Below are positions 19,753 to 28,283 of a stretch of DNA of 64,000 nucleotides, piece by piece; within the stretch, counting starts at the first letter, position 1, and every line of letters begins with the position of its first letter. Position numbers and translations under genes: made by a program. The stretch is from UBA5794 sp963714375 (GTDB lineage: Bacteria; Actinomycetota; Acidimicrobiia; Spongiisociales; UBA5794). A model generated the notes under the pieces. The model made no database searches. It was not told the DNA's origin and saw only the letters and a program-made list of their open reading frames with translations. The stretch lies in contig CAVQOG010000001.1 of NCBI GenBank assembly GCA_963714375.1, forward strand, positions 229,249-293,248, in the 5' to 3' direction.

Positions 19753-20898
19753 TTAGCGACGCAGGGGGGCCGCGTCGAACTCGATGACCTGACGGAGTGC
19801 TTCGCCATCGGCGAGACGGTCGAGCGCCGAGTTGATGTCATCCAGCGCAATGTGGTGCGACACGAGCCGATCGGCCGGAAGCCCGCCGGTGCGATACAGC
19901 TCCAGGAAACGCGGAACGTCGCGAGCCGCGTCACACGAGCCGAGGTAGCTACCCCGAATGGTGACGCCGTTGGCAACCAGTGGTGCCAGTGCGAGTTCGT
20001 GCGACACTCCCGGTCCGGGAAGGCCGAGCGTGCTCACCGTGCCTCCTCGCCGTACGAGACTGGCGGCGAGATCAAAACCGTCCTTGGTGCCGGAAGCTTC
20101 TATTGCATGATCGACACCCCCACCTATCTGGGCGAGAACGCGAGCCTGTGTGCCTTCGTCAGCGGCCATCGCATCGGTCGCACCAAGGGACAGTGCCGTT
20201 GCGAGTTTGGCGGCGAGACGGTCGATCGCGATGATCTGGTCGGCGCCTACTGCCTTCGCTCCAAGTATTGCTGAGAGTCCGACTGCCCCCAGACCGACGA
20301 CAGCGACAGACTCGCCGTGAGAGATTCCTGCGGTGTTGAGTGCGGTCCCTGCACCGCAGAGCACGGCACAGCCGAAGACGCAGGTATCCCTTGCCGGCAA
20401 ACCCGGTGGGACCTTCACTGCCGATGCCTCCGCTACGAGGGAGTACTCGGCGAACGCCGCCACGCCCATGTGGTGATGGATCGCCTCGCCGTGATGAGTG
20501 AGACGGGTACCGCCTGTCAGCAGTTCTCCCTTGCGGTTCGCCGCCATACCAACATCGCACAACCACGGTTCGCCGCGTAGACAATCGTCGCAGGTGCCGC
20601 ACTGGGGCAGGTAAACGAGAACAACGTCGTCACCCGCTTGGAGATTGACAACACCGGGACCGACCGCGGTGACTTTCCCTGCTGCCTCGTGCCCGATCAC
20701 CATCGGTAGCGGCCAAACACGGGCGCCCGTGACGACGGACAGATCTGATCGGCACAGGCTTGCTGCCCCAATCCTGACGAGTACCTCGCCTGGTCCGGGA
20801 TCGGGAAGTTCGAGCTCGACGATCTCAAGGGGACGTGAATCCGCATAGGGTCGGGGAAGCCCGCTCTCGCGAAGTAGGGCACCCCGGAACGTCGTCAT
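19753..20898 (-). CDS. Zinc-dependent alcohol dehydrogenase (MDR family)
   Basis: The 381-residue medium-chain dehydrogenase has the catalytic-zinc region 'GAASLCRSDLSVVTG' and 'VIGHEAAGKVTAVGPG', the four-cysteine structural-zinc loop 'CGTCDDCLRGEPWLC', and the NAD(P)-binding 'VAVVGLGAVGLSAI'. The layout resembles mycothiol- or glutathione-dependent aldehyde/alcohol dehydrogenases and AdhD/Rv3086-type enzymes. It oxidises an alcohol or aldehyde with NAD(P); the substrate is unknown. The ATG at 20,898 (MTTFRG) is preferred over the extension ten codons upstream. Neighbours give no pathway. Confidence 0.9.
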   Translation of the reverse strand: MTTFRGALLRESGLPRPYADSRPLEIVELELPDPGPGEVLVRIGAASLCRSDLSVVTGARVWPLPMVIGHEAAGKVTAVGPGVVNLQAGDDVVLVYLPQCGTCDDCLRGEPWLCDVGMAANRKGELLTGGTRLTHHGEAIHHHMGVAAFAEYSLVAEASAVKVPPGLPARDTCVFGCAVLCGAGTALNTAGISHGESVAVVGLGAVGLSAILGAKAVGADQIIAIDRLAAKLATALSLGATDAMAADEGTQARVLAQIGGGVDHAIEASGTKDGFDLAASLVRRGGTVSTLGLPGPGVSHELALAPLVANGVTIRGSYLGSCDAARDVPRFLELYRTGGLPADRLVSHHIALDDINSALDRLADGEALRQVIEFDAAPLRR

Positions 20899-21050
20899 GG
20901 CAAATAGCAGGTGGTGTGCATTGAGCATCAGTTTGCCACACGCACGCCGCGACCCACATCCGATGACGAGACTCGAGCTTGCTGGTCTCCAAGGAACCGG
21001 ACGACTTCGGGTTCCCGATGACTGATGACCGCTGCGTTAGCCTTCGAGCC

Positions 21051-21656
21051 ATGGATACCGCCGTATCGCTCGTTCAGAGCTATCTCTACATGAATGGTTT
21101 CTTCACCGTGACCGAATATCCGGTGCTCGAGTTCATGGACACCGCCAATCCACGAACTCTCACCGATGTCGACGTCCTCGCAGTCCGGTTTCCTGGCGCT
21201 GGTTCCATCAGCGTGAATGGCACCACTGGCGGGTTCGAGGTGGTGCCAGACCCAGTGCTCGCACCGTCGGATCAGACGATCGATGTCATCATCGGTGAGG
21301 TCAAAGAGGGGGCTGCCGACCTCAACAGGGCAGCGCGGGATCCGCTCGTGCTTCGTGCAGCCATTGGCAGGGTTGGCAAGATCAAACCCGACCTGGCGGA
21401 CGTGCTTGTTCGAGAGCTGATCGAAACCGGAAACGCAATGCACCCTGGCGGTATTCGGCTCAGGCTCATGGTGTTCGGGTCAAAGGCACCAACCACTCCG
21501 AACCCTCGCTACACGTGGTGCAGCCACGGGCACATCATGGAATGGATGACTGAGCAACTCCGCAACAACTGGGATGTCGTCAAGTCCGTCCAATCAAAGG
21601 ACCCTGCCTTGTCTTTCATGCTGTTGCACGAAAAGGCGCTCCGCGGCGAGGAGTGA
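21051..21656 (+). CDS. Hypothetical protein with PD-(D/E)xK-like motif
   Basis: A 201-residue soluble protein. The order 'YLYMNGFFTVTEYPVLEF', 'LTDVDVLAVRFPG' and 'DVIIGEVKEG' gives an acidic residue, an Asp at a strand end and ExK, the arrangement of a restriction-endonuclease-like fold. This is a pattern reading only. The gene ends three bases before trmL and is probably cotranscribed with it. An earlier ATG at 21,018 is possible. No named family recognised. Confidence 0.65.
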   Translation: MDTAVSLVQSYLYMNGFFTVTEYPVLEFMDTANPRTLTDVDVLAVRFPGAGSISVNGTTGGFEVVPDPVLAPSDQTIDVIIGEVKEGAADLNRAARDPLVLRAAIGRVGKIKPDLADVLVRELIETGNAMHPGGIRLRLMVFGSKAPTTPNPRYTWCSHGHIMEWMTEQLRNNWDVVKSVQSKDPALSFMLLHEKALRGEE

Positions 21657-21659
21657 TCC

Positions 21660-22115
21660 ATGTTCGATGTTGTCTTGTGGCAGCCGGAAATCCCTCCCAA
21701 TACGGGCAACCTCATGCGCCTGACCGTCAACACTGGATGCCGCCTTCATCTAATAGAACCGCTCGGTTTTGATCTTGACGATGCACGCATGCGTCGGGCT
21801 GGACTTGACTATCGCGAGTTCGCATCGGTGACGTTGCATGAGTCGTTCGATTCCTACGTCGATACGACTCCGTCTCGGATCTTTGCCTTCACCCAACACG
21901 CCTCGGTTCTGTATTCGGACGTCGCATATGAGCGGGGTGACAACCTGCTGTTCGGGCGAGAATCAGACGGTCTTCCAGCCGAAGTCGTCGATCACGCCCG
22001 CGTCTCAGAGCGGGTCAGGATTCCGATTGCTCCAGGCGGGCGGTCCCTCAATCTTGCGAACGCTGCGGCCATTGGTGTCTACGAAGCCTGGCGTCAGAAC
22101 GGATTTCGGACCTGA
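21660..22115 (+). CDS. trmL: tRNA (cytidine(34)-2'-O)-methyltransferase TrmL
   Basis: The 151-residue length and SPOUT motifs fit TrmL. The start is 'VVLWQPEIPPNTGNLMRL'. Knot motif 2 is 'LLFGRESDGLP', and motif 3 is 'IPIAPGGRSLNLANAAAI', the SAM-binding trefoil knot. It 2'-O-methylates the wobble nucleotide of certain leucine tRNAs in the cytosol. It follows the hypothetical gene at 21,051 with three bases between. Confidence 0.93.
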   Translation: MFDVVLWQPEIPPNTGNLMRLTVNTGCRLHLIEPLGFDLDDARMRRAGLDYREFASVTLHESFDSYVDTTPSRIFAFTQHASVLYSDVAYERGDNLLFGRESDGLPAEVVDHARVSERVRIPIAPGGRSLNLANAAAIGVYEAWRQNGFRT

Positions 22116-22130
22116 TTGGTGCGGTCGACG

Positions 22131-24671
22131 TCAGGTTGTGTCAGTCTTCCGGGTTCTCGGCCGCTTCGTCACAACGAGCAGCATGAGGCCGAAGATGATC
22201 GCAGCGAGTGCGATGCCAGCCAGATCAGTGGTTTCGAAACCGGTCATCGGCAGCGAATCGACCAGCACGGTCGTGTTGTCGACGTTGTTGGCTGGATCGA
22301 CCTCGTTCGAAGCATCCGCGGATGCCACCGAAGCCGTGTTTGTCACGGAGTCACCGATCTGGGCGTTGACCTTCGTCACAACCTCGATGGTGCTGGTGGC
22401 GCCAGCGTCGAGCGGGACCGTTCTTGCGCATGTGACTGTTCCGTGCGCATGTGTGCAGGACCATCCATCGCCGTCACCGCTGATGAACTCAAGTCTGTCG
22501 TCGAGCGCATCGGTCACTGTGATCGGACCGAGGACGGCCGATGGTCCCTTGTTTCCGATCACAATCGTCCACATCACATCGTCGCCGGGTGCGGCTGAAG
22601 CGTTCGTGGACTTGTCGATGGTGAGATCAAAACTGACATCAAAGCTGACATCGGCAACGTCGACCCTCGCAATCGGAGCTTCGAGACCTGCCGCCAGAAC
22701 CGTCGCAACATTGGTGAATGCACCAGCAACACCCATCGGATCCACGATGACGTCAAGCGTGATAACGCCCGACGCCCCAGGCGCCAAGTCGTCGGTACCG
22801 GCAAGCAGTTCGATGGTTCCTGCGCCGTCATAACCAGGATTGACCGACAAGCTCGTCGAGGTGACGGCGTCAACGGCGAAGTGCCCTGCACCGAATACGG
22901 CAACCAAGTCGTCGGTCATTTGGATATCCCGGGCGGTCACGTTCCCCGAGTTGGTCACGGTCAGCGTGTAGCGGGTACGGAAGGTGCCGTCTCCCAGCGG
23001 TGTGCTACTGGCAGTCTTCTCGAACTCGAGATCGTGATCCTGGACGCCCTTTACAACAACATGGTCAGACTCGTCCGAAGCTGTGACGCCGTTCAATCGA
23101 CCAACTCCGATCGCCGAGGCCACATTGGTGACCGAGCCATTGTCGAGGTCATCCTGTGTGACGGTGTGTGTTGCCGTACAAGCCATCGATGCCCCCGGCA
23201 GGAGCGCTGTTGGAGGTGTCGGTGAACAGGTGATCGAGCCGTCATCGGCGTTGGTATCGGCGACAGCGACATCGACGAGTTCGACGTTTCCGGTGTTCTT
23301 GACCGTGATCGCATAGTCAATCTGCTCACCGACGGTGTCATAGCTGACCGTCTCGGAAGTCTTCGTGACGGCGAGCGATGTCGCCTGATCCACCGTCACG
23401 GTGACGATATCAGTGTCATCAACCAGGTCACCGACGGGTGGCGTCGCCGACGCGGTGGCTTCGTTGTCGACACTTCCGAGATCGATGTCATCTTGGGTGA
23501 GGGTGTAGACGCCGTTGCAGGTGTGACTGTCGCCCGGGGCCAAGGAGGCGTCGGGGCAGACGACTGAGTCGATCAGCGGATCCGCGATTTCGGTGCCAGA
23601 GAGGGTGACATTTCCATCGTTGGTGACGACGAAGCTGTAGTTGATCGTGTCGCCAACATCAGGGCGACCGGCTGGTGTGACGAGGGTGGGGTCGACCAAA
23701 CCGGATTTGATTACCGAGACGGCAGGGACGGGCTCGACACCCACGGGGACGGTGTCTGAGTCGGTGACGGTGATACGAGCCGCATCGGTGCCTGAAGCTG
23801 TTGCAGAGCTTTCGACGGCCCCTGCGTCGATCTCAGGTTGGGTAACGCTGTGGCTGGTCGAGCAGGTCGTCGAGTCGTCCGGCTTCAGTGTCGTTTCTCC
23901 GCACGTGACGGAGTTGCCGAGTCCCTCGACGACGCCGATTGACTCCAAGGTCGCGGTCCCGGTGTTGGTCACCGTGTACGAGAAATCGAACAAGTCTCCC
24001 ACGGTGACCGTTCCGGATGCATCGGTGTCTGTTGATCCGACGAAGGACGAACCCAGATCGATCTCGCAGGTAAGAGCGAGGCCGACCAGGTCGACGAGAT
24101 TGCCGACGGTGCCGCTGTCAACCGGGTCGAGGACGAATCGGGTGGTCGTCTGACCGCTCGGTACGACATAGGTACCGCTGGGATGTGCCCAAGCGGAGGT
24201 TTCTGTGGTGAACTGGTCGGCGTAGGTCTGATTCTGTGTTGAACCGAGCCTGACAATCACCGTGTCCTCGTCCTGGCGGCCTCGGTGGTAGAAGCTCCAC
24301 TCGATCTCGTCACCACCAAGGGTTGGGATGTCCTGCCAGTTCGGATAACTGCCGCTTCCCTGCAATTCGGCGAGTTGGGCGCCACCGCCTTCAGGAACAG
24401 ACGCGCCGTTGAATCCAGACCGCCAGATCTCGACACCGCCAACGGGGGTCGACCAACCGGGTGTGTCAATGATCGTCCAGTTGGGCGTGATGGGCGCGAT
24501 GTCCGGGTCCTCGAACGAGAGGTTGGTGCCGCGGCTGCAGTCGACAGGAGTGGCATGGGCGGGAGAGTTTGCGGCTGAGGTGACAAAGAACGCGGCGAGC
24601 ATCGTGACAACGATGAGCATTCGACCGGCTCGTTCAAGCGTATGTGGCATGGGTTTGATCTTTCGTTTCAT
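22131..24671 (-). CDS. LPxTG surface protein with DUF11/DUF7507-type repeats
   Basis: The protein has 846 residues. A signal peptide (residues 1-40, 'VVTMLAAFFVTSAANSPAHA') is followed by a jelly-roll-like N-terminal domain with an aromatic core (about 41-210). About five beta-sandwich repeats of 100-120 residues follow, each with a 'YTVTNTGTATL'- or 'FVVTNDGNVTLSG'-like strand and 'TLTQDDIDLGSV'. The C-terminus has sortase motif 'LPMTG' (near 818), a hydrophobic helix and a basic 'RPRTRKTDTT' tail. It should be anchored to the cell wall as an adhesin or stalk. No sortase is in the window. Upstream lies a palindromic element (24,695-24,746). Confidence 0.88.
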   Translation of the reverse strand: MKRKIKPMPHTLERAGRMLIVVTMLAAFFVTSAANSPAHATPVDCSRGTNLSFEDPDIAPITPNWTIIDTPGWSTPVGGVEIWRSGFNGASVPEGGGAQLAELQGSGSYPNWQDIPTLGGDEIEWSFYHRGRQDEDTVIVRLGSTQNQTYADQFTTETSAWAHPSGTYVVPSGQTTTRFVLDPVDSGTVGNLVDLVGLALTCEIDLGSSFVGSTDTDASGTVTVGDLFDFSYTVTNTGTATLESIGVVEGLGNSVTCGETTLKPDDSTTCSTSHSVTQPEIDAGAVESSATASGTDAARITVTDSDTVPVGVEPVPAVSVIKSGLVDPTLVTPAGRPDVGDTINYSFVVTNDGNVTLSGTEIADPLIDSVVCPDASLAPGDSHTCNGVYTLTQDDIDLGSVDNEATASATPPVGDLVDDTDIVTVTVDQATSLAVTKTSETVSYDTVGEQIDYAITVKNTGNVELVDVAVADTNADDGSITCSPTPPTALLPGASMACTATHTVTQDDLDNGSVTNVASAIGVGRLNGVTASDESDHVVVKGVQDHDLEFEKTASSTPLGDGTFRTRYTLTVTNSGNVTARDIQMTDDLVAVFGAGHFAVDAVTSTSLSVNPGYDGAGTIELLAGTDDLAPGASGVITLDVIVDPMGVAGAFTNVATVLAAGLEAPIARVDVADVSFDVSFDLTIDKSTNASAAPGDDVMWTIVIGNKGPSAVLGPITVTDALDDRLEFISGDGDGWSCTHAHGTVTCARTVPLDAGATSTIEVVTKVNAQIGDSVTNTASVASADASNEVDPANNVDNTTVLVDSLPMTGFETTDLAGIALAAIIFGLMLLVVTKRPRTRKTDTT

Positions 24672-24694
24672 GGTTTCACGATCTCCATCGACCC

Positions 24695-24746
24695 GTAACT
24701 AGACACCCTTGATATCCATACTGAAAAGAACTAGGTAACTAGTTAC
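24695..24746. promoter_or_regulatory. Operator-like palindromes upstream of the LPxTG gene
   Basis: A perfect 12-bp palindrome GTAACTAGTTAC lies at 24,735-24,746, and the half-site GTAACTAG recurs at 24,695-24,702, about 40 bases away. The AT-rich sequence lies between the divergent starts of the surface protein (24,671) and the thioesterase (24,807) and stands out in this GC-rich region. A dimeric regulator binding here is an inference. Confidence 0.4.
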
Positions 24747-24806
24747 TTCCAAGCGTCGACAATGCCGCTGGTTTGGGCCTCGCGCCGGTTCGTGTACCGT
24801 GCCAAC

Positions 24807-25211
24807 ATGATTCACAAGACACCAATCAGCGTGCGGTTCTACGAACTCGATCCATACCGCCACCTGAATCATTCCGTCTACATCCAGTACTTCGAAGTCG
24901 GAAGGATCGATCTGTTCCGAGCGGTGGGGTGGACCCTCACCGGACTCGCCGATATGGGTGTACAGGTTGTTGTCTCATCGATCGAGACCAAGTTTCTTGG
25001 TTCTGGGATGGAGGGCGACGATCTCGTCGTGGAGACATGGGTCGAGGATGTTCGCCGGGTGACCACACGGTTTGGTCAGCGCATCGTGCGCGGCGATGAA
25101 GTTCTCGCGACCCAGGTGGTCCACGGCGCATGCATCAATCCACAGGGTCGTCCGATGCGGTTCCCGCAGGAGATGACAAACGCCCTCACCGCGTATCTGC
25201 CCGAGCCATGA
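24807..25211 (+). CDS. Acyl-CoA thioesterase (hotdog fold)
   Basis: The 134-residue protein matches the 4-hydroxybenzoyl-CoA thioesterase/YbgC type: 'VRFYELDPYRHLNHSVYIQY' has the catalytic Asp and the conserved Asn/His turn, then 'YFEVGRIDLFRAVG' and 'QVVVSSIETKFLG'. It hydrolyses acyl-CoA; the chain is unknown. The ATG at 24,807 is used; the 15 codons upstream have no family match. Its stop overlaps the start of the next gene (ATGA), so the two are coupled. Confidence 0.88.
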   Translation: MIHKTPISVRFYELDPYRHLNHSVYIQYFEVGRIDLFRAVGWTLTGLADMGVQVVVSSIETKFLGSGMEGDDLVVETWVEDVRRVTTRFGQRIVRGDEVLATQVVHGACINPQGRPMRFPQEMTNALTAYLPEP

Positions 25212-25963
25212 CGGTCGGCATCGCGGACCTCGAACGAGCCCTGTACGACACATGGACCTCGGACGAGACCACCCGGATCGCCGGCTGGACGCTTCATTCC
25301 AACGGTGGTTTCACACGACGCGTCAATTGTGCGACCGCTGTCGGGTCACCAGACACGGATCCGGACGCCCTCGATGCCATCTCGGCATGGTTGACCGAAC
25401 GCGGTGGAGCGCCGATTGTGCGTGTGACCCCACTGCTTTCGCACGAAACCGTTGAGGCCGTTGTAACCCGGTGGGGGTATCGAACATTCGACGACACCGT
25501 GGTGATGACGGGACCGGTCAGCACCATTGCAGCCCCCGGCGACATCGAGGTCGTCCCGGTCACAGACGAGGGATTCTTCACCGACATCAACGTTCTCAAC
25601 CACAGAGCAGCATCGTCGCAACAAGCGTGGCGAAGACTGCTGGCCCGCATCACTGACCGGGCTGCAGGGCTGCGCGTGCCGGGCGTTGGTGCAGCGCTCG
25701 TCGCAACAAGCGGTCGTATCGCAGAGGTCTATTCCGTTGCCGTCGCTCCGGAGGCTCGTCGCAGGGGAATTGCCCGCTCAATCATGGGTACCGCGACAGC
25801 TTGGGCAGCGGAGCGCGGCTGTGACACGATGAGTTTGCAGGTGCTCGGAACGAATAGCGCTGCACTCGCGTTGTACGACAGACTCGGGTACCGCGAGGTG
25901 TATCGGTACCACTACCTCCAGCCACGGGAAGAAGGATTCGATGCGAAGATCGACGGTTGCTAG
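25208..25963 (+). CDS. GNAT-family N-acetyltransferase
   Basis: The protein is 251 residues. The C-terminal GNAT domain has 'IAEVYSVAVAPEARRRGIAR', whose R/Q-x-x-G-x-A loop binds acetyl-CoA, and 'LQVLGTNSAALALYDRLGYRE', the usual last strand and helix. The N-terminal half ('GWTLHSNGGFTRRVNCATAV') resembles the tandem GNAT proteins of actinobacteria. The acceptor is unknown. It overlaps the thioesterase by four bases and the next gene by 23. Confidence 0.87.
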   Translation: MTVGIADLERALYDTWTSDETTRIAGWTLHSNGGFTRRVNCATAVGSPDTDPDALDAISAWLTERGGAPIVRVTPLLSHETVEAVVTRWGYRTFDDTVVMTGPVSTIAAPGDIEVVPVTDEGFFTDINVLNHRAASSQQAWRRLLARITDRAAGLRVPGVGAALVATSGRIAEVYSVAVAPEARRRGIARSIMGTATAWAAERGCDTMSLQVLGTNSAALALYDRLGYREVYRYHYLQPREEGFDAKIDGC

Positions 25964-27554
25964 GTGGAGTGAACTTGAGCCGGGGGATCTCGCCCACGCC
26001 CTGGTCGAAGATATCGATCTGGTGGTAGTTCGGTGGCCCGATGGTGTCGGGCACTCCGTCCTTTTCGGTCGCTGTGTTCATCGTGGCGCACTGCTCGCCG
26101 ACGGGTCGATCGTTGGCGACGACCTGGTCTGCGGCGTGCACAACTGGGATTACCGCTATGACACGGGTGTGTCGGCCTATGACACATCTCAGGCGCTCCA
26201 CAGATTCACTTCCGGTGTCGATGATGGAACCATCTGGGTCGATGCCGACGAAGTAGCGGCGTTCGCTGACCGCCACCCCCAGCCCTACGACAGGGCTGCA
26301 TACCAAGGCGCGCATCAGGACCACCACGGCACACCAGACGAACCTCATGTCAGGTTTATCAGCGAGCTGGCAAGCCGCGGGCTTGACAAGGTGGGCCACC
26401 ACGGGCCGATGGGAGCCATGGGCGTGCCACACTCGCAGCTGCCGTCGTGGGACGACATCCAACTCGTCACTGCCCAACTTGCAACGATGCCGCTCCTCGA
26501 TGACGAGCCGGTCGAAACCGGCATCGTGATCGGACCGAGCGCAGCGAAGCCCCTGCATCTCGACATTCCGCTGTTCGTGTCTGACATGAGTTTCGGCTCA
26601 CTGTCGCAGGAGGCCAAGGTGGCTCTCGCACGCGGAGCCGAGATGGCAGGAACCGGGATCTGCTCCGGCGAAGGTGGGATGCTTTCCGAGGAGCAGGCTG
26701 AGAACAGCCGGTATTTCTATGAGTTGGCATCGGCACGGTTCGGGTTCAGCTGGGGGAAACTTGACCGGGTCCAGGCATTCCACTTCAAGGGTGGTCAGGC
26801 CGCCAAGACCGGAACCGGAGGGCATCTGCCGGGACCAAAGGTGACGGAGAAGATTGCCGCGGTCCGCGAGATTCCTGTCGGCACACCCGCAGTGTCACCA
26901 GCCCGATTCCCAGAGTGGGACTCGACCGACGGGTTCAAAGACTTCGCAGCCGAGGTTCGCGAACGAACCGGCGGAATCCCGATCGGCTTCAAACTCTCAG
27001 CCCAACACATCGAGGCTGACATCGAGGCCGCGATGGAAGTCGGTGTCGATTACATCATCCTTGATGGCCGCGGGGGAGGGACAGGGGCTGCGCCGCTGCT
27101 GTTCCGCAACAACATCTCGGTTCCGACGATTCCTGCGTTGGCCAGAGCGCGACGGTTCCTCGACGAGTCAGAGTCGAACATCACGCTGATTATCACCGGT
27201 GGTTTGAGAACCCCCGCCGACTTCGTGAAAGCACTCGCGTTGGGTGCAGACGGGATTGCTGTTGCGAATGCTGCGATGCAGGCGATTGGTTGTATCGGAA
27301 TGCGTGCCTGTCACACCAACAACTGTCCGGTCGGAATCGCAACCCAGCGTGAGGATCTGCGCGACCGGCTCCCCGTCGATGAGGCAGCACACCGCCTTGA
27401 TCGGTTCTTCCGAGCATCGGTCGAGCTTATGCAGGTCCTTGCGAGGGCCCTTGGTCACCGTTCACTTTCGGATTTCACAATCGAAGACCTGACCACGTTC
27501 GACCGCGACATGGCGCACCTCACCGGCATTCCCTACGGGGGTATCAGCGCATAG
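25941..27554 (+). CDS. Rieske-glutamate synthase domain fusion (FMN-binding)
   Basis: The protein has 537 residues. The first ~110 residues form a Rieske [2Fe-2S] domain: 'GRCVHRGALL' and 'LVCGVHNWDYRYD' supply CxH...CxxH. Residues ~150-530 are the FMN-binding core of the large glutamate synthase subunit, with 'SDMSFGSLSQEAKVALARGA', 'GTGICSGEGGML', 'ILDGRGGGTGAAP' and the cysteine-rich 'GMRACHTNNCPVGIATQ' (iron-sulphur ligands). It lacks the glutaminase domain, so it is not GltB proper; related stand-alone proteins act in amino-acid or methylamine-derived metabolism. The Rieske fusion suggests electrons come through that cluster. It is coupled to the GNAT gene. Confidence 0.85.
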   Translation: MRRSTVARWSELEPGDLAHALVEDIDLVVVRWPDGVGHSVLFGRCVHRGALLADGSIVGDDLVCGVHNWDYRYDTGVSAYDTSQALHRFTSGVDDGTIWVDADEVAAFADRHPQPYDRAAYQGAHQDHHGTPDEPHVRFISELASRGLDKVGHHGPMGAMGVPHSQLPSWDDIQLVTAQLATMPLLDDEPVETGIVIGPSAAKPLHLDIPLFVSDMSFGSLSQEAKVALARGAEMAGTGICSGEGGMLSEEQAENSRYFYELASARFGFSWGKLDRVQAFHFKGGQAAKTGTGGHLPGPKVTEKIAAVREIPVGTPAVSPARFPEWDSTDGFKDFAAEVRERTGGIPIGFKLSAQHIEADIEAAMEVGVDYIILDGRGGGTGAAPLLFRNNISVPTIPALARARRFLDESESNITLIITGGLRTPADFVKALALGADGIAVANAAMQAIGCIGMRACHTNNCPVGIATQREDLRDRLPVDEAAHRLDRFFRASVELMQVLARALGHRSLSDFTIEDLTTFDRDMAHLTGIPYGGISA

Positions 27555-27666
27555 TGCCGACCCTGATTCGCGTACCCAGGGTATGAACCCACCATGAAGG
27601 TGGGTTACAGCCCAAAGAACGGGTGTCCTCGTCCTCGGGGCGCAGTCTCCGTACAATTCGACCCTC

Positions 27667-27740
27667 GGGCCCGTAGCTCAGTTGGTTAGAGCAGGCGACT
27701 CATAATCGCTTGGCCGTAGGTTCAAGTCCTACCGGGCCCA
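27667..27740 (+). tRNA. tRNA-Ile2 (CAT anticodon, lysidine type)
   Basis: A complete cloverleaf: acceptor GGGCCCG/CGGGCCC, anticodon arm GCGACTCATAATCGC with CAT, T-arm GTAGG-TTCAAGT-CCTAC, discriminator A, no encoded CCA (CGG follows). The anticodon arm and variable loop match the pattern of bacterial tRNA-Ile2 such as E. coli ileX, where C34 becomes lysidine; an elongator Met tRNA is the alternative. A -10-like TACAAT lies at 27,652-27,657. Confidence 0.9.
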
Positions 27741-27913
27741 CGGCTGCTCCTTCGGAGCAGCTTGGAGTTTCGCTACGCGAAACTCTGGCGCGGAGCTTCC
27801 GGTTCGATACCCACCGATTGTGCACTCGATTGGTTGATCGATGTCATGTTCCCTGTCACGACTCATTGCGAAGTGGCGTTGTTTTGGGTGCTGGGGTTCG
27901 GGTCGATACTTTT
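27719..27913 (+). repeat. 195-bp tandem unit 1, starting within tRNA-Ile2
   Basis: The unit begins with the T-loop and acceptor 3' strand of tRNA-Ile2 (GGTTCAAGTCCTACCGGGCC), continues through the two hairpins, then about 110 bases with CGATACCCACCGATTGTG and GGTTGATCGATGTCATG. It is followed directly by copy 2. No gene is seen in it. Confidence 0.95.
27743..27785 (+). terminator. Two hairpins just after tRNA-Ile2
   Basis: First hairpin: GCTGCTCC (27,743-27,750) pairs with GGAGCAGC across a UUCG-type loop. Second: GAGTTTCGC (27,765-27,773) pairs with GCGAAACTC (27,777-27,785). No T-tract follows, but paired hairpins could end or process the tRNA transcript. Both are repeated in the next two repeat units. 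Confidence 0.5.
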
Positions 27914-28106
27914 GGTTCAAGTCCTACCGGGCCCACGGCTGCTCCTTCGGAGCAGCTTGGAGTTTCGCTACGCGAAACTCTGGCGCGGAGCTTCCGTCGA
28001 TACCCACCGATTGTGAACTCGATTGGTTGATCGATGTCATGTTCCCTGTCACGACTCATTGCGAGGTGGCGTAGTTTGGGTGCTGTGGGTTCGGATCGAT
28101 ACTTTT
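27914..28106 (+). repeat. 193-bp tandem unit 2
   Basis: Nearly identical to unit 1, with a few substitutions and small indels, again starting with the 3' end of tRNA-Ile2 but without the 5' half of the tRNA, so it encodes no tRNA. Both hairpins are kept. Confidence 0.95.
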
Positions 28107-28266
28107 GGTTCAAGTCCTACCGGGCCCACGGCTGCTCCTTCGGAGCAGCTTGGAGTTTCGCGCAGCGAAACTCTAGCACGCAATCCGTGTTCGATACTCC
28201 ACCGATTGTGCACTCGATTGGTTGATCGATGGTCATGTTCCCTGTCACGACTCATTGCGAGGTGGC
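28107..28266 (+). repeat. Partial tandem unit 3
   Basis: The third copy starts with the same tRNA 3' end and first hairpin. The second hairpin has a changed loop (TTTCGCGCAGCGAAA) but stays paired. The match ends near GCGAGGTGG at 28,266, about 160 bp, next to the stop codon of the lipoprotein gene on the minus strand. Confidence 0.93.
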
Positions 28267-28283
28267 TGGGTCGCGCTGACCAA

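Noticed and set aside
27667..27740. Elongator tRNA-Met
   Set aside because: The CAT anticodon allows it, but the AGGCGACTCATAATCGCTTGG arm region and variable loop are those of tRNA-Ile2; it stays as the alternative.
27719..28266. CRISPR array
   Set aside because: Units of about 195 bp are adjacent, with no spacer/repeat alternation and no cas genes.
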